11,143 bases of DNA from NCBI GenBank assembly GCA_028282865.1, contig JANQHA010000461.1:1-11143 (forward strand), written 5' to 3'. The notes beneath the pieces were generated by a model. The model was not told the origin of the DNA, did not search any database, and saw nothing but the letters and a program-made list of their open reading frames with translations. Shown here one piece after another: positions 1 through 8,133 of this stretch. The translations under genes and the position numbers were made by a program. Positions within the stretch are counted from its first letter, which is position 1, and every line of letters begins with the position of its first letter. The stretch comes from Oligoflexales bacterium. Lineage in GTDB: Bacteria > Bdellovibrionota_B > Oligoflexia > Oligoflexales > CACXFL01.

Positions 1-1146
1 AAAGTGCCAAATCCTAAGGACATCAAAAAAGTTCTAGATGATTATATCATTGGACAAACCCAAGCTAAAAAGACCCTTTCTGTTGCGGTTCACAATCACT
101 ACAAAAGGATAGATACCAAAACCAAAGATGACGATATCGAGCTATCTAAGTCTAATATTTTGCTTATTGGACCTACCGGAAGTGGTAAAACTCTTTTAGC
201 TCAAACACTAGCTCGTATTCTAAATGTTCCTTTTACGATATCTGACGCTACAAACCTTACCGAAGCTGGTTACGTCGGAGAGGACGTCGAAAACATTATT
301 CTAAACCTTTTACAAAATGCAGATTACGATGTTGAGTTAGCCCAGCGCGGCATCGCCTATATCGATGAAATCGATAAGATCGCTCGTAAGGGCGACAACC
401 CATCTATTACTCGAGACGTATCGGGTGAAGGGGTTCAGCAGGCTTTATTAAAAATCATTGAAGGAACTATCTCAAATGTTCCACCCCGGGGTGGCCGAAA
501 GCACCCTCAGCAGGAATTTCTCCAAGTGGATACCTCCAATATTCTTTTCATCTGTGGCGGGGCTTTTGCGGGACTTGAAGGAATCGTGGCACAACGTATC
601 GAAGTTTCTACTATGGGATTTGGTGCTGAAGTGAAGTCTAAACAGCGCCGAGATGTATCGGAATTGCTAGCAAAGGTTCAGACAGAAGACCTTATGAAGT
701 TTGGTCTCATCCCAGAATTTTTAGGTCGTTTGCCTGTCGTTTGTTCGCTGGCGGAGCTGACAGAAGATGCTCTCATCGAAATCTTAACCAAACCAAAGAA
801 CGCTATTGTGAAGCAGTTCCATAAATTGTTTTCTTTTGAAAATGTTGAACTAAAATTTAGCGACGGAGCGCTTCGGGCAGTGGTCAAAGAAGCTATTAAG
901 CGCAAAACTGGCGCCAGGGGCCTTCGATCGATTCTAGAAAAAGCAATGCTAGAAACTATGTACGAAATGCCCAGCCAAGATGACCTTAAGGAGGTTGTTA
1001 TTACCGAGGAGAGCATCGTAAATGGTGCCGAGCCTATTTTGGTATATAAGACTGCTGAAGAGAAGAAAAAAGAAGCTGAAAAGGCGGCAGAGGAGGAAAG
1101 TAACTCCGCAGCAGACCGCAACTTTGGTACTGGACCAGCTTCTTAA
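1..1146 (+). CDS. clpX: ATP-dependent Clp protease ATP-binding subunit ClpX (5' partial)
   Basis: ClpX is the AAA+ unfoldase that recognises tagged proteins and threads them into the ClpP peptidase in the cytoplasm. The frame is open at the window edge and begins at the conserved junction before the AAA+ domain ([18 protein letters not shown]), so the roughly 60-residue zinc-binding N-domain lies upstream and the GTG at base 4 is not the true start. Counting from base 1, I see Walker A GPTGSGKT at residues 57-64, pore loop GYVG, Walker B IAYIDEID, the ClpP-contacting loop as MGF (205-207; often IGF), [14 protein letters not shown], and sensor 2 GARGLR. The C-terminus ends in a charged Lys/Glu/Ala-rich tail. 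lon follows 293 bases downstream, a common ClpX neighbour. Identity is certain; only the N-terminus is missing. Confidence 0.97.
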   Translation, partial: KVPNPKDIKKVLDDYIIGQTQAKKTLSVAVHNHYKRIDTKTKDDDIELSKSNILLIGPTGSGKTLLAQTLARILNVPFTISDATNLTEAGYVGEDVENIILNLLQNADYDVELAQRGIAYIDEIDKIARKGDNPSITRDVSGEGVQQALLKIIEGTISNVPPRGGRKHPQQEFLQVDTSNILFICGGAFAGLEGIVAQRIEVSTMGFGAEVKSKQRRDVSELLAKVQTEDLMKFGLIPEFLGRLPVVCSLAELTEDALIEILTKPKNAIVKQFHKLFSFENVELKFSDGALRAVVKEAIKRKTGARGLRSILEKAMLETMYEMPSQDDLKEVVITEESIVNGAEPILVYKTAEEKKKEAEKAAEEESNSAADRNFGTGPAS

Positions 1147-1273
1147 CGGAATCTTCAGCCTTTTCCAAGACAGCCGCTTTAATAGAACTAAGTACATTTC
1201 TTAAGCATTCGCTTGCTACAATGTCAGCAGAGCTCCGTTCCGTATACTTATCCACAGGGTCTTTGATGAACAT
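1034..1273 (-). CDS. Doubtful small ORF antisense to the clpX 3' end
   Basis: This is a 79-codon open frame on the minus strand. Its first 42 or so codons lie outside clpX, in the clpX-lon spacer, and the rest runs antisense to the clpX C-terminus. The N-terminal half reads like a plausible amphipathic helix ([20 protein letters not shown] followed by a charged stretch), while the part inside clpX turns into proline/serine-rich shadow sequence. Upstream of the ATG there is only a weak A-rich AAGAA motif close to the start, not a strong Shine-Dalgarno. I recognise no family. It could be chance, a small real protein, or a remnant of a longer gene. It is listed because the protein-like composition is confined to the part not constrained by clpX. 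Confidence 0.15.
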   Translation of the reverse strand: MFIKDPVDKYTERSSADIVASECLRNVLSSIKAAVLEKAEDSVKKLVQYQSCGLLRSYFPPLPPFQLLFSSLQQSYIPK

Positions 1274-1351
1274 GGCTTCTTTTTTTTATTAGCACTATCG
1301 CCAGTGATAGGTTTTACGCTAAAATAATCGAGAGTTCCACTCACCGCTTTG

Positions 1352-1357
1352 TATAAT
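1352..1357 (+). promoter_or_regulatory. Probable -10 element of a lon promoter
   Basis: A perfect TATAAT hexamer lies 82 bases before the lon start codon. No good -35 hexamer is seen 16-18 bases upstream (the sequence there is around CGAGAG), so it would need an activator, another sigma factor contact, or be weak. Expected transcription start is near 1364, giving lon a leader of about 75 bases. Confidence 0.4.
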
Positions 1358-1359
1358 TA

Positions 1360-1388
1360 AGCTGACTACCACTGCAGGTAGATTAGCT
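1360..1388 (+). promoter_or_regulatory. Dyad / leader hairpin before lon
   Basis: The inverted repeat is CTACC (1366-1370), ACTGCA loop, GGTAG (1377-1381), flanked by a second complementary pair AGCT (1360-1363) and AGCT (1385-1388). It sits immediately after the predicted transcription start. It could act as a 5' stabilising stem-loop in the lon mRNA or as an operator just downstream of the promoter. The dyad itself is seen; the function is inferred. Confidence 0.35.
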
Positions 1389-1439
1389 CGCTAGGATGGG
1401 TGTGTTTATTTTTTAGTCACAACTTGGAGGGGCTAGAGC

Positions 1440-3956
1440 ATGAGCAAAGAAGCTAAACCGACAACGAAATCTTCTTCTGGAAAAATTTCGATTCCCCTGC
1501 TCCCACTTAGAGACATACTGGTATTTCCATCAACCGTTGTTCCTCTGTTTGTAGGACGTGACAAATCTATCCAAGCTTTAGAACAAGCGATGGCTGATAG
1601 AAAAGAAATTCTATTGGCGGCTCAAAAAAAAGCTAAAACTAATGACCCGGCCGCAGAAGATATTTTCGAGGTCGGAACTGTTTCAACTATAAGACAACTG
1701 CTTCGCCTTCCCGACGGGACTGTGAAAGTTTTAGTAGAGGGTATATATCGAGCAAAGATATTAAATTACACTGCTACGGAAGAGTTTTTTCTTGTCGATG
1801 CAGAGCCTCTAGAAGAAGTGCTAGACGCAACCGTTGAAAACGAAGCACTTGTAAGAACCATTAAAATGTCATTTGACAGTTATGTTCGGTTGAATAAGAG
1901 GATTCCTCCCGAAATGTTGCTTTCGATTGCAGCGATTGATGACGAGTCAAAATTAGCAGACACATTAGTAGCTCATTTAACCAACCTGAAACTTCAGGAT
2001 AAACAGCGGCTACTTGAAGAAGTAAACCCCAGAGCTAGATTGGAAGAGCTTTATGGCTTCATTCAGTCTGAGATTGAAATCATGCGGGTTGAAAAGAAAA
2101 TACGTGCTCGCGTCAAAAGACAGATGGAAAAAACCCAAAAAGAGTACTATCTAAATGAGCAAATGCAGGCTATCCAAAAAGAGCTTGGTGAACGAGACGA
2201 TGCTCGGGCCGAGTTACAGGAAATTGAAGACCAAGTAAAAAATAAAAAGCTACCAAAAGAGGCTCGAGAAAAACTAGAAAAAGAGCTTCGTAAATTAAAG
2301 ATGATGTCGCCAATGTCTGCAGAGGCCACAGTCGTTCGGAACTACTTGGACACGGTACTGTCTCTTCCTTGGCAGGAGTTCACTGATGAAATTCATGATA
2401 TAGCCCATGCCGAGAAAGTGCTTGATAAAGATCACTACGGACTTGAAAAGGTCAAAGAACGTATTTTAGAGTACCTTTCGGTAAGGTTAATTGCGGACTC
2501 AATGAAGGGCCCAATTTTATGCCTAGTGGGACCTCCGGGAGTTGGTAAAACATCACTCGCAAAAAGTGTTTCCGAAGCTACAGGTAGGGAGTTCGTTCGG
2601 ATCTCGCTTGGCGGGGTGCGGGATGAGTCCGAGATTCGTGGTCACCGTCGTACTTACATCGGGTCGATGCCCGGAAAAATCATTATGGGGCTTAAGAAAG
2701 CTGGTTCGTCAAATCCAGTCGTACTTCTAGATGAAATTGACAAACTTAGTAACGACTTCAGAGGCGACCCGGCTTCGGCACTTTTGGAAGTCCTTGACCC
2801 CGCACAGAATCACACATTCAACGATCATTATCTCGATCTAGATTACGACCTTTCAAAAGTTCTGTTTCTTGCAACCGCTAACTCAGCGCACACCATTCCG
2901 GGCCCGTTAAGAGATCGGATGGAAATCATCTACTTATCTGGTTACACCGAACAGGACAAATTTAGCATCGCTAAACAGTACCTGATTCCCAAGCAGCTAA
3001 AAGAGAACGGTTTAGGCGACCAAAAGATATCGTTTACCCCCAAAGCTATAAGGGATCTGATTAATTTCTACACCCGAGAAGCGGGCGTTAGAAACCTCCA
3101 GCGTGAGATTGCAAATGTTTGTAGAAAAATAGCAAGAAAGCATATTAAAAAAGCAAACTCCAGCAAAACTAGTAGTAAGCCTGGAAAGAAATCCTCTAAA
3201 ACAAAGCTTAAATTGGACATCCGCGAGTCAATTACCGAGAAGTCTTTAGTTAAAATTTTAGGACCACACAAGCTCAAGCATGGAGTACAAAATGAGCAAA
3301 ATGAGGTCGGAATTTGCACGGGACTTGCGTGGACTGAGGTCGGTGGCGACCTACTAGCTGCCGAGGTCAACATCCTGCCTGGGAAAGGGAAGCTAACCAT
3401 TACTGGAAAGCTTGGAGAAGTGATGCAAGAGTCTGCTCAAGCAGCCATGAGTTATGTACGCTCGAGAGCAAGCTTTTTAGGTTTAGAAGACGATTTCTAC
3501 CAAAAGATCGATATCCATATACATATCCCTGAAGGTGCTATACCGAAGGATGGACCTTCTGCGGGCCTTTGCATGGCAACAGCATTGACCAGCGCTTTGA
3601 CTTCCAGACCGGTAAGCAAAGATGTCGCGATGACAGGTGAGATTACCCTTAGAGGCCGAGCACTCACCATCGGTGGCCTTAAGGAGAAAGTCATAGCCGC
3701 ACACCGGGGAGGAATTCGAAAAGTCATTATTCCTAAAGAGAACGAAAAAGACCTTTTAGACATACCTAAAAGCGTGCTGAAGGACGTCCATATTGTCCCT
3801 GTGGACCACATGGATACAGTCCTAATTCATGCCCTGGTCTGGGACAAAAAACCTGCTGATATCGCGTCAGCAGCTGCAGAAAATGACCTTTTTGAGAAAT
3901 TGCGAAAAATAACCGAATCCGAGATTAAAGAAAGCGAGTTATTTTTTGCCCACTAA
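1440..3956 (+). CDS. lon: ATP-dependent protease Lon (La), S16 family
   Basis: Lon is a cytoplasmic homo-oligomeric AAA+ serine protease that degrades misfolded and regulatory proteins. The 838-residue product carries an N-terminal substrate-binding LON domain (about 17-215), a coiled-coil region (about 220-300), Walker A GPPGVGKT at 364-371, Walker B VVLLDEID at 427-434, and the C-terminal protease domain with catalytic Ser707 in PKDGPSAG and Lys750 in GGLKEK, the expected Ser-Lys dyad with the same 43-residue spacing as in E. coli. It is longer than E. coli Lon (784), partly through a Ser/Lys-rich insertion at about 566-592 between the AAA+ lid and the protease domain. The ATG has a strong GGAGG (1426-1430) nine bases upstream. 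All key residues are present, so it should be active. Confidence 0.98.
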   Translation: MSKEAKPTTKSSSGKISIPLLPLRDILVFPSTVVPLFVGRDKSIQALEQAMADRKEILLAAQKKAKTNDPAAEDIFEVGTVSTIRQLLRLPDGTVKVLVEGIYRAKILNYTATEEFFLVDAEPLEEVLDATVENEALVRTIKMSFDSYVRLNKRIPPEMLLSIAAIDDESKLADTLVAHLTNLKLQDKQRLLEEVNPRARLEELYGFIQSEIEIMRVEKKIRARVKRQMEKTQKEYYLNEQMQAIQKELGERDDARAELQEIEDQVKNKKLPKEAREKLEKELRKLKMMSPMSAEATVVRNYLDTVLSLPWQEFTDEIHDIAHAEKVLDKDHYGLEKVKERILEYLSVRLIADSMKGPILCLVGPPGVGKTSLAKSVSEATGREFVRISLGGVRDESEIRGHRRTYIGSMPGKIIMGLKKAGSSNPVVLLDEIDKLSNDFRGDPASALLEVLDPAQNHTFNDHYLDLDYDLSKVLFLATANSAHTIPGPLRDRMEIIYLSGYTEQDKFSIAKQYLIPKQLKENGLGDQKISFTPKAIRDLINFYTREAGVRNLQREIANVCRKIARKHIKKANSSKTSSKPGKKSSKTKLKLDIRESITEKSLVKILGPHKLKHGVQNEQNEVGICTGLAWTEVGGDLLAAEVNILPGKGKLTITGKLGEVMQESAQAAMSYVRSRASFLGLEDDFYQKIDIHIHIPEGAIPKDGPSAGLCMATALTSALTSRPVSKDVAMTGEITLRGRALTIGGLKEKVIAAHRGGIRKVIIPKENEKDLLDIPKSVLKDVHIVPVDHMDTVLIHALVWDKKPADIASAAAENDLFEKLRKITESEIKESELFFAH

Positions 3957-4040
3957 GGTCAGCAGATAAGTCGCATCAATTATTCTAGGCATACTCCGAT
4001 ACTAATATGAAATCATTTGCATATTAGGAGCGGAGTGCCT

Positions 4041-5189
4041 GTGTCGGCTACACCTCAGAAATCGGTCCCCCCTGAGGACCTCATCACTTTTATTGAAGAG
4101 CTCAAACGACAGTGGATGTCAACGATCGATGCTCTGGTAGACCCATTGATGATGGTTCAGGAAGATTATACGATATACAAAGCCAACCTGGCACTGGCAA
4201 AAATCGCCGGTATAGATATCAAACAAGTTACGGGCAGAAAATGCTACCAGGTATTCGCAGATAGGGATTCACCGTGCCCTAACTGCAAAATGCAAGAATC
4301 CTCCACAACTAAAAAACCGCAGCAATACGAGCTAAACCATGTCAGAGGAAATCAGTTTTTCGAAGTAAGCTCACAGCCTCTGCTAAACAGCAGCGGAGAA
4401 GTCGACGGAGTTGTCCAGGTTTATCGTGATAGAACAGAAGCCCGAAAACTGCGAGAACAACTTCTACAGAGCGAAAAATTAAGTTCGATAGGCCTTTTAG
4501 CAGGAGGAATTGCCCACGAGTTGAATAACCCGATCGGTGGCGTGATGATATTTGCCGAAATGCTTCTAAAACAACTCTCACCAGGTAGCCAGGAATTTCA
4601 GGATGCTGAAGAAATTAAAACGGCAGCAGAACGTTGTAAAAATATCATTACCGGGCTTTTAGACTTCGCTCGAAGCAACCCAACAAAAAAAGGAAAAGAG
4701 CTCGATCATGTAAAAGTTAGTGACACCATAAAAGAAGCACTAAAATTCGCTCAGATGGCAATTGGAGCACAGAATTATCATATCGAAGCCAGCTGGCTTG
4801 ATTCCGAACCGTTAGTCGCAGCCGATCGTAACAAGTTGATCCAGGTTTTCCTGAACTTGATCCAAAATGCGTTCCACGCGATGAAAGATGGCGGCACTCT
4901 CAGCCTTAGAAACGAAATTAAGCAGCGAGAATCAACTTCTTGGCTGATCACTGAAATTCAAGACAGTGGTGACGGTATCCCTAAAAGCTTACAAGGAAAG
5001 ATTTTCGACCCGTTTTTCACCACCAAAGAGCCTGGTGAAGGCACTGGACTGGGACTGGCCATCGTATACGGAATTCTCCAAGACTTTGGAGGAAAGATCG
5101 ATTTTGAAAGCTCACCGAAGAGCGGAAGTATCTTCAGAGTATCCCTTCCAGTCGTTAACAGCCCAATTAAATTAAAAGAGGATACATGA
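4041..5189 (+). CDS. Soluble PAS-domain sensor histidine kinase (NtrB-like)
   Basis: This is a cytoplasmic histidine kinase with no membrane segment or signal peptide. From the GTG at 4041 (382 residues): PAS domain about 26-130, short coiled linker, HisKA H-box with phospho-acceptor His159 (AHELNNP), N-box NLIQNA at 272-277, G1 box DSGDGIP from 308, and FDPFFTTKEPGEGTGLGLAI as F and G2 boxes. The PAS domain carries Cys68, Cys79 and Cys82 (CYQVF...CPNC), a spacing I associate with PAS kinases of deltaproteobacterial type; ligand or metal is unknown. Start choice: AGGAG (4026-4030) and GGAG (4032-4035) precede GTG 4041; GTG 4035 is the alternative, and the TTG at 4017 lies before these sites. 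The stop overlaps the next gene by four bases (ATGA). No response regulator is in the window. Confidence 0.9.
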   Translation: MSATPQKSVPPEDLITFIEELKRQWMSTIDALVDPLMMVQEDYTIYKANLALAKIAGIDIKQVTGRKCYQVFADRDSPCPNCKMQESSTTKKPQQYELNHVRGNQFFEVSSQPLLNSSGEVDGVVQVYRDRTEARKLREQLLQSEKLSSIGLLAGGIAHELNNPIGGVMIFAEMLLKQLSPGSQEFQDAEEIKTAAERCKNIITGLLDFARSNPTKKGKELDHVKVSDTIKEALKFAQMAIGAQNYHIEASWLDSEPLVAADRNKLIQVFLNLIQNAFHAMKDGGTLSLRNEIKQRESTSWLITEIQDSGDGIPKSLQGKIFDPFFTTKEPGEGTGLGLAIVYGILQDFGGKIDFESSPKSGSIFRVSLPVVNSPIKLKEDT

Positions 5190-7645
5190 ACCAAAGTAAG
5201 CAGCAACAATCGGGCAGCAACTATAGGAAAACAGCAAAGCTTGTATCTGTATATATGCTATCAGGATTAGCGGTAAGTTTACTATTTGGAGCACTGTACT
5301 CGCCACCAGCTAATTCAGGCATCGAGAAAAATTATTTGTTGCAGATAGGTGCGGCCTTATGCTCAGGTCTATTTTTCCTATCAATCAAAACAACTCTAAA
5401 AGACCACAGCCTAGAGTCAAAGTTCATATCACTACTAACTTTTTCTTTAGTCGCAGTTCTGCTAAATCATCGCGGTCACGATACGAATATTTTTTGGGCT
5501 TTTCTACCGGCAGTAGTACTAGGTATCAGCATGTGCTTTTTAACCACCAAGCTTTTGACAGAGGATATCTCTCTGGCGAAACAGGTTTCACTAATTATAG
5601 CCACGGCGATGATGATAGTCCTCATAAATGCTGGGTTAACCAAAAGCTGGGATCACCAAAGCCACCGACTGCTTTCGGTTCAGTTTATCAGCCTCGTTTT
5701 AACATTTGTAGTTCCTGTCGCCTCCTATTTATGGCTTTCACATAGAAAATCAAAAGAGATAAACTCAAAAAAAAGGTTGGCGGCTGTCGTATTGTTAATA
5801 AAGTCATCTTTACAGCACAAGGTAAATTTTCATATTGGCATAGCATTCTTATCAGTCACACTAATAGCTATCCTGGGACACTTAAACAACCAATCAAAGC
5901 TACTACCATTGGCTTCGCAAGACTACAGCTACATGCTTTATCTAATTCCATTAACTACACTACTATTTATAAGGTCGATAGAGAGTATTAACTATTCCAG
6001 AATGAAAGAAATCACCTATTCATTTGCAAACTTTACCGAGAAACGTTTTCTCAACCGCCATATTGATAATAGAATCAGTCAAGCGGTCAACACCGCCTCA
6101 CGAACCTGCAGCTTTAGCATAGATCATGACCCGGATCAGCAAATAGCTAAACTACTACCGAAAACACTACAATATATTCGCGCAAAAGAAATCGAAAAGT
6201 GTATCCAAACTATTGCCGAGGATAAGTTTTTAACCTGCCAAGAGAAGGACCATTTTTTTGTCGGCAGCATAGATCCAGAAAGATCTCTAAGGCCATGCGT
6301 AGACGCGCTACTGATGTTTGCATGTATTCACCTAGATGCTGTTTCGACAATAGAGAAGAGGTTGATCGGGCTTCTAGACTTGCTACCCGTGCTAGATCCC
6401 AGTTTAGTCGAGCAGCTTCCCAAAAATTTTCACTCAGTGCTTAAAGATCAAAGCCCATGGCTATATCAACTTCATCACTGCTGGGTCGATCAGCAAATGG
6501 TGCATACTGAAGGTGAGTCAAGCTATCACATATCACAAGGCCTAGACGCGCAATTAGACTCTAAAGACATAAATACCCTGCTTAAAAATAAGCTAGGTAG
6601 GGCTAGCACCTTTATATGGATTAGCCCCCAAGCTAGAGCCCGATTGCTCATTGAAGCTCCAATGTTACGCACAATTATTCATGATCACTTATTCCAGACC
6701 AGCGCCGGAGAAGAGGTCCTAGTATTTCTAATTAAGTTAGAAGATTTGATTCCACGCCTTCAAAAGTTCTATGACCTAAATAGAATTCGCTCCAGGCTGA
6801 AAGATTTTGAACCAACTGCAGATAGTTTAAGATTTATTCAACTTCTTGAGCTACAAATGATCAATGACACTAACATTTCAAATATCCAGAAGATACTTTC
6901 GCACATCTCTGAGTATCCATGGTACGGGTTTAAAGAAAAAGATCTTGCACTGCAGGTAATCAAAAAATGCTATTTAAATGGAATAAGTATTTTGGAGCTA
7001 AATGACAATGCCGAGAATAGATCAAAACTAAAAGAAAAGTTACGCGAAGCGACTTTTAACGCTACAACTCAGGTTGGGTATCCTAGCAAGCTCCTTCATC
7101 GGGCACAGATAGAAAAGTGGGCTGTCAGAGATCAGGGTAGACTCATTCACTACGCCACGAGACCAAAAAGCCCTAGGCACCATGAAGCATGGATCATGCT
7201 TGCGACTTGCGATGCTGAACAGTTATCTCAAAATGACATCACGATATACCTGAAATTTCTTTCTTCCGTTACAAGTAACCGACAGCTCAAACAAAGCCGT
7301 TTTGTTTTGAATAAAGCCATTCAATCCGCGGTGAACCTGCTGCAACCTAATCAGGCAAGCCACGCAGCAGCAGGTGAGGAGCTTTTTGTTCAATTTGCAC
7401 AATGGATCATTCATGCAAACGCCGACATAGATAGTTGCATACTTTTTCTCGACGCCTGGGCGGTACTTAAGAAAAGATTTAATAAAGATCCACAAATACC
7501 CTCCGACCTTAAGCAGGCATTAAGCAGCTATTTTGCGAGCCTATGCGACCGGTCAGAAACCACACAGGGTCTCGCTAACTCGCTATTTTACCGCTGGAAA
7601 AATATCGACAGCGGCGATCAAAAGAAAGCACGGCTAGCGTCGTAA
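5186..7645 (+). CDS. Unknown polytopic membrane protein with large C-terminal cytoplasmic region
   Basis: I do not recognise this 819-residue protein. It has about eight hydrophobic segments (roughly 18-38, 50-70, 78-94, 102-122, 130-150, 162-184, 213-232, 247-264). Positively charged stretches before the first, after the sixth (SHRKSKEINSKKR) and after the eighth place both ends in the cytoplasm. The remaining 555 or so residues are soluble, mostly helical in appearance, with many Leu/Ile-spaced repeats and no kinase, GGDEF, HD, protease or nucleotide-binding motif that I can see. The ATG overlaps the kinase stop codon (ATGA), with AGAGG (5177-5181) close upstream, so translation is probably coupled to the kinase. 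By context it may be the kinase's membrane sensor, anchor or output; a helical-repeat scaffold is another possibility. Confidence 0.85.
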   Translation: MNQSKQQQSGSNYRKTAKLVSVYMLSGLAVSLLFGALYSPPANSGIEKNYLLQIGAALCSGLFFLSIKTTLKDHSLESKFISLLTFSLVAVLLNHRGHDTNIFWAFLPAVVLGISMCFLTTKLLTEDISLAKQVSLIIATAMMIVLINAGLTKSWDHQSHRLLSVQFISLVLTFVVPVASYLWLSHRKSKEINSKKRLAAVVLLIKSSLQHKVNFHIGIAFLSVTLIAILGHLNNQSKLLPLASQDYSYMLYLIPLTTLLFIRSIESINYSRMKEITYSFANFTEKRFLNRHIDNRISQAVNTASRTCSFSIDHDPDQQIAKLLPKTLQYIRAKEIEKCIQTIAEDKFLTCQEKDHFFVGSIDPERSLRPCVDALLMFACIHLDAVSTIEKRLIGLLDLLPVLDPSLVEQLPKNFHSVLKDQSPWLYQLHHCWVDQQMVHTEGESSYHISQGLDAQLDSKDINTLLKNKLGRASTFIWISPQARARLLIEAPMLRTIIHDHLFQTSAGEEVLVFLIKLEDLIPRLQKFYDLNRIRSRLKDFEPTADSLRFIQLLELQMINDTNISNIQKILSHISEYPWYGFKEKDLALQVIKKCYLNGISILELNDNAENRSKLKEKLREATFNATTQVGYPSKLLHRAQIEKWAVRDQGRLIHYATRPKSPRHHEAWIMLATCDAEQLSQNDITIYLKFLSSVTSNRQLKQSRFVLNKAIQSAVNLLQPNQASHAAAGEELFVQFAQWIIHANADIDSCILFLDAWAVLKKRFNKDPQIPSDLKQALSSYFASLCDRSETTQGLANSLFYRWKNIDSGDQKKARLAS

Positions 7646-7662
7646 CTACCTAAAAACCTTAT

Positions 7663-7691
7663 AACAACTCGAGTGATAAAGAAAAGTTGTT
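7663..7691. repeat. Perfect 7-base inverted repeat before rpmG
   Basis: AACAACT (7663-7669) and AGTTGTT (7685-7691) are perfectly complementary around a 15-base loop, shortly after the stop of the 819-residue gene and 56 bases before the rpmG start. No T-run follows, so it is not a standard terminator. The right arm overlaps a possible -35-like TTGTTG (7687-7692). It could be an operator, a weak terminator or a mRNA-end structure. Confidence 0.3.
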
Positions 7692-7746
7692 GCAATATCA
7701 GTAATATACGGATAGCTTAAGCGGCCTATAACAGCTGGAGAATGCA

Positions 7747-7911
7747 ATGGCAAAATCAACCAAAAGAGAACTAGTAAGATTAGTTTCAACTGCTGGCACT
7801 GGATACTTCTACACAACCTCTAAGAAACGTGGTCAAGATAAGCTTTTACTCAAAAAGTTTGACCCTAAAGCTAAGAAACACGTAGAGTTTAAAGAAGCTA
7901 AGATTAAGTAA
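7747..7911 (+). CDS. rpmG: 50S ribosomal protein L33 (zinc-independent form)
   Basis: The gene encodes a 54-residue basic protein of the large ribosomal subunit. The sequence follows the bacterial L33 pattern: [19 protein letters not shown] in the N-terminal half, [18 protein letters not shown], and the characteristic AKIK ending, very close to E. coli L33 as I remember it. It has no cysteine, so it is the C-minus form that does not bind zinc. The ATG is preceded by GGAG (7737-7740) with six bases of spacing. It stands alone here: no rpmB, secE or tRNA-Trp is visible beside it. Length and motifs match the family fully. Confidence 0.96.
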   Translation: MAKSTKRELVRLVSTAGTGYFYTTSKKRGQDKLLLKKFDPKAKKHVEFKEAKIK

Positions 7912-8010
7912 CTGATTTTCTGACCTCGGGCGGAGGTCTACCGAGATCGGTTAAAGTATCACTCACATTACCTACCTAGAGGTGGGCGATTACCACTCCT
8001 GCTGATCTGC
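7912..8010 (+). terminator. Hairpin-rich tail after rpmG, possible terminator
   Basis: GACCTC (7922-7927) and GAGGTC (7933-7938) form a perfect six-base stem with a five-base loop starting eleven bases after the rpmG stop. CTCGG (7926-7930) can instead pair with CCGAG (7941-7945), so two exclusive folds exist. Further on, CCTACCT/AGGTGGG and GGTGG/CCACT near 7971-7998 give more stems. None is followed directly by a T-run, so if this ends rpmG transcription it is not a textbook Rho-independent terminator. Confidence 0.3.
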
Positions 8011-8022
8011 TCCCATTCTTTG

Positions 8023-8050
8023 TAAAAAGCTGTAATTTTTTTTCAGCTCT
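8023..8050 (-). terminator. Probable Rho-independent terminator of fumC
   Basis: Read on the minus strand, AGCTG, an A-rich 11-base loop, CAGCT and then TTTTT form a short stem followed by a T-run. The arms are at 8044-8048 and 8028-8032 on the + strand. It lies about 85 bases beyond the fumC stop. The stem is only five base pairs, so strength is uncertain. Confidence 0.4.
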
Positions 8051-8133
8051 TCATAACTTAGAGCATTATCCCTAAGAGATATTTAGCGTAATTAGCAAAA
8101 AAAGTTTTTATACATTCAGACTATCCTGGCCTG

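Larger units (their letters stand above)
1147..1439. other. clpX-lon intergenic spacer
   Basis: The spacer has no convincing + strand gene. It holds the start of a doubtful minus-strand ORF (up to 1273), a run of eight or nine T near 1280, a small dyad CTATC/GATAG at 1295-1310, a consensus -10 hexamer at 1352-1357, a leader hairpin at 1360-1388 and the lon ribosome binding site. No standard terminator (GC hairpin followed by T-run) is visible after clpX: the T-run precedes the 1295-1310 dyad instead of following it. Confidence 0.6.

Noticed and set aside
678..1121. 147-codon minus-strand frame inside clpX
   Set aside because: It is Ser/Ala/Phe-rich shadow sequence antisense to the conserved clpX region, with no sensible domain.
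1289..1310. Possible CIRCE (HrcA) heat-shock operator before lon, suggested by TTAGCACT
   Set aside because: The left half-site fits, but the right half is AGTGATAG instead of AGTGCTAA and the spacing is six bases, not eleven.
3068..3811. Several minus-strand frames of 73-110 codons inside lon
   Set aside because: They lie fully antisense to conserved Lon protease sequence and look like composition-driven shadows.
4007..4027. Six-codon leader frame (MKSFAY) whose stop overlaps the kinase ribosome binding site
   Set aside because: Too short to distinguish from chance, has no ribosome binding site of its own, and no attenuator-like hairpin follows.
4017..4040. TTG at 4017 as start of the histidine kinase
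   Set aside because: The good ribosome binding sites (AGGAG, GGAG) lie after it, in front of GTG 4035/4041, and the extra residues add nothing conserved.
5359..5745. 128-codon + strand frame inside the 819-residue gene
   Set aside because: It overlaps the membrane segments of the larger gene in another frame, is basic and low in hydrophobic pattern, and has no ribosome binding site tied to it.
7920..7998. tRNA gene after rpmG
   Set aside because: No T-arm GGTTCGAATCC-like sequence, no anticodon arm in register and no CCA-end acceptor pairing was found.
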